Source: Roseiarcus sp. (GTDB lineage: Bacteria > Pseudomonadota > Alphaproteobacteria > Rhizobiales > Beijerinckiaceae). From it: a stretch of 13,711 nucleotides of DNA. Under the pieces are notes generated by a model. It was not told the origin of the DNA. It worked only from the letters and a program-made list of their open reading frames with translations, and did not search any database. The translations under genes were made by a program, and so were the position numbers. Below are positions 13,549 to 13,711 of the stretch, in pieces (position 1 is the stretch's first letter; each line of letters begins with the position of its first letter). The stretch covers positions 1 to 13,711 of the forward strand of contig JASLHV010000299.1 in assembly GCA_030153205.1 (NCBI GenBank), given 5' to 3'.

Positions 13549-13711
13549 ACCCGCCCGCCCTCGACGCGAGGACCATCGTCCCGTTCCTCGCCGACATTTT
13601 CGAGCGCCGCGGCGCCGAGGAATATCTCGGCGAGCCGGTGACCATGGCTGAACATATGTTGCAAAGCGCCTGGTTCGCCGAACAGGAGGGCGCGGGCGAC
13701 GCGCTTGTCGC
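13545..13711 (+). CDS. HD-domain di-iron oxygenase, PhnZ/TmpB-like, 3'-truncated by window edge
   Basis: Only the first 55 codons are present: the ATG at 13545 overlaps the oxygenase stop (ATGA) and the frame is open to the last base. Visible residues include EEYLGEPVTMAEHMLQSAW at 25-43. In PhnZ, a mixed-valent di-iron enzyme that oxidatively cleaves the C-P bond of 1-hydroxy-2-aminoethylphosphonate, Tyr24, Glu27 and iron ligand His34 lie in YIGEAVSQYQH; here Tyr27, Glu30 and His37 have exactly the same spacing. TmpB, which acts on the hydroxylated trimethylammonio analogue, belongs to the same family. The HD dyad and remaining iron ligands would lie beyond the window, so completeness cannot be judged. 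Upstream coupling to a gamma-butyrobetaine-hydroxylase-like gene mirrors the tmpA-tmpB order. Confidence 0.72.
   Translation, partial: MNPPALDARTIVPFLADIFERRGAEEYLGEPVTMAEHMLQSAWFAEQEGAGDALV

Noticed and set aside
1..13711. CRISPR arrays, tRNA or rRNA genes, insertion sequences with transposase, phage or toxin-antitoxin genes
   Set aside because: None was found on either strand; apart from the repeat at 3840-3968 the window is conserved housekeeping and metabolic coding sequence.

Overview
The window reads as ordinary chromosome from a GC-rich alphaproteobacterium, most likely Rhizobiales (Hyphomicrobiales). The basis is the gene families: a complete Yej peptide transporter, an sppA-ihfB-lapA block of the kind seen in that class, a methylotroph/rhizobial-style NudC, and a REP/RIME-like palindromic repeat. 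The genus cannot be fixed from the window alone. Coding density is high, there are no rRNA, tRNA, CRISPR or IS genes, and no gap longer than 300 bases.

Layout. 1-810 (+) is the 3' nine-tenths of a 3-hydroxyisobutyrate dehydrogenase gene (valine catabolism). 829-1821 (-) is nudC (NADH/NAD-cap pyrophosphatase), convergent with it. A 117-base divergent spacer carrying a nested inverted repeat separates nudC from the operon yejA-yejB-yejE-yejF (1939-7901, +), which encodes a complete ABC importer for peptides, microcin C-like molecules or muropeptides: a Tat-exported binding protein, two permeases, and a double ATPase. Between yejA and yejB lies a 129-base element of two inverted REP-like units. 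8001-9661 (+) is deoB (phosphopentomutase) overlapped by a HIT-family protein gene. 9736-11378 (+) is sppA (membrane signal peptide peptidase), ihfB (integration host factor beta) and a lapA-like small membrane protein gene. 11414-13711 (+) is a tight run of three genes: an ornithine cyclodeaminase/mu-crystallin family dehydrogenase, a gamma-butyrobetaine-dioxygenase-like 2-oxoglutarate oxygenase, and the first 55 codons of an HD-domain protein cut by the window edge.

How they work together. The Yej genes form one transport machine, and the repeat after the binding-protein gene is placed where it could raise binding-protein output over permease output. The last two genes look like the TmpA/TmpB (PhnY*/PhnZ-type) pair: a 2-oxoglutarate oxygenase hydroxylates the carbon next to phosphorus of a quaternary or primary aminophosphonate, and an HD-domain mixed-valent di-iron oxygenase then cleaves the C-P bond. 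The partial HD protein keeps the Tyr/Glu pair and first iron-ligand His at the PhnZ spacing, and the oxygenase lacks the zinc-binding cysteines of true gamma-butyrobetaine hydroxylase. This possible phosphonate oxidation module, with an imine-reductase-like gene directly upstream, and the yejA-yejB repeat element are the most interesting things in the window.
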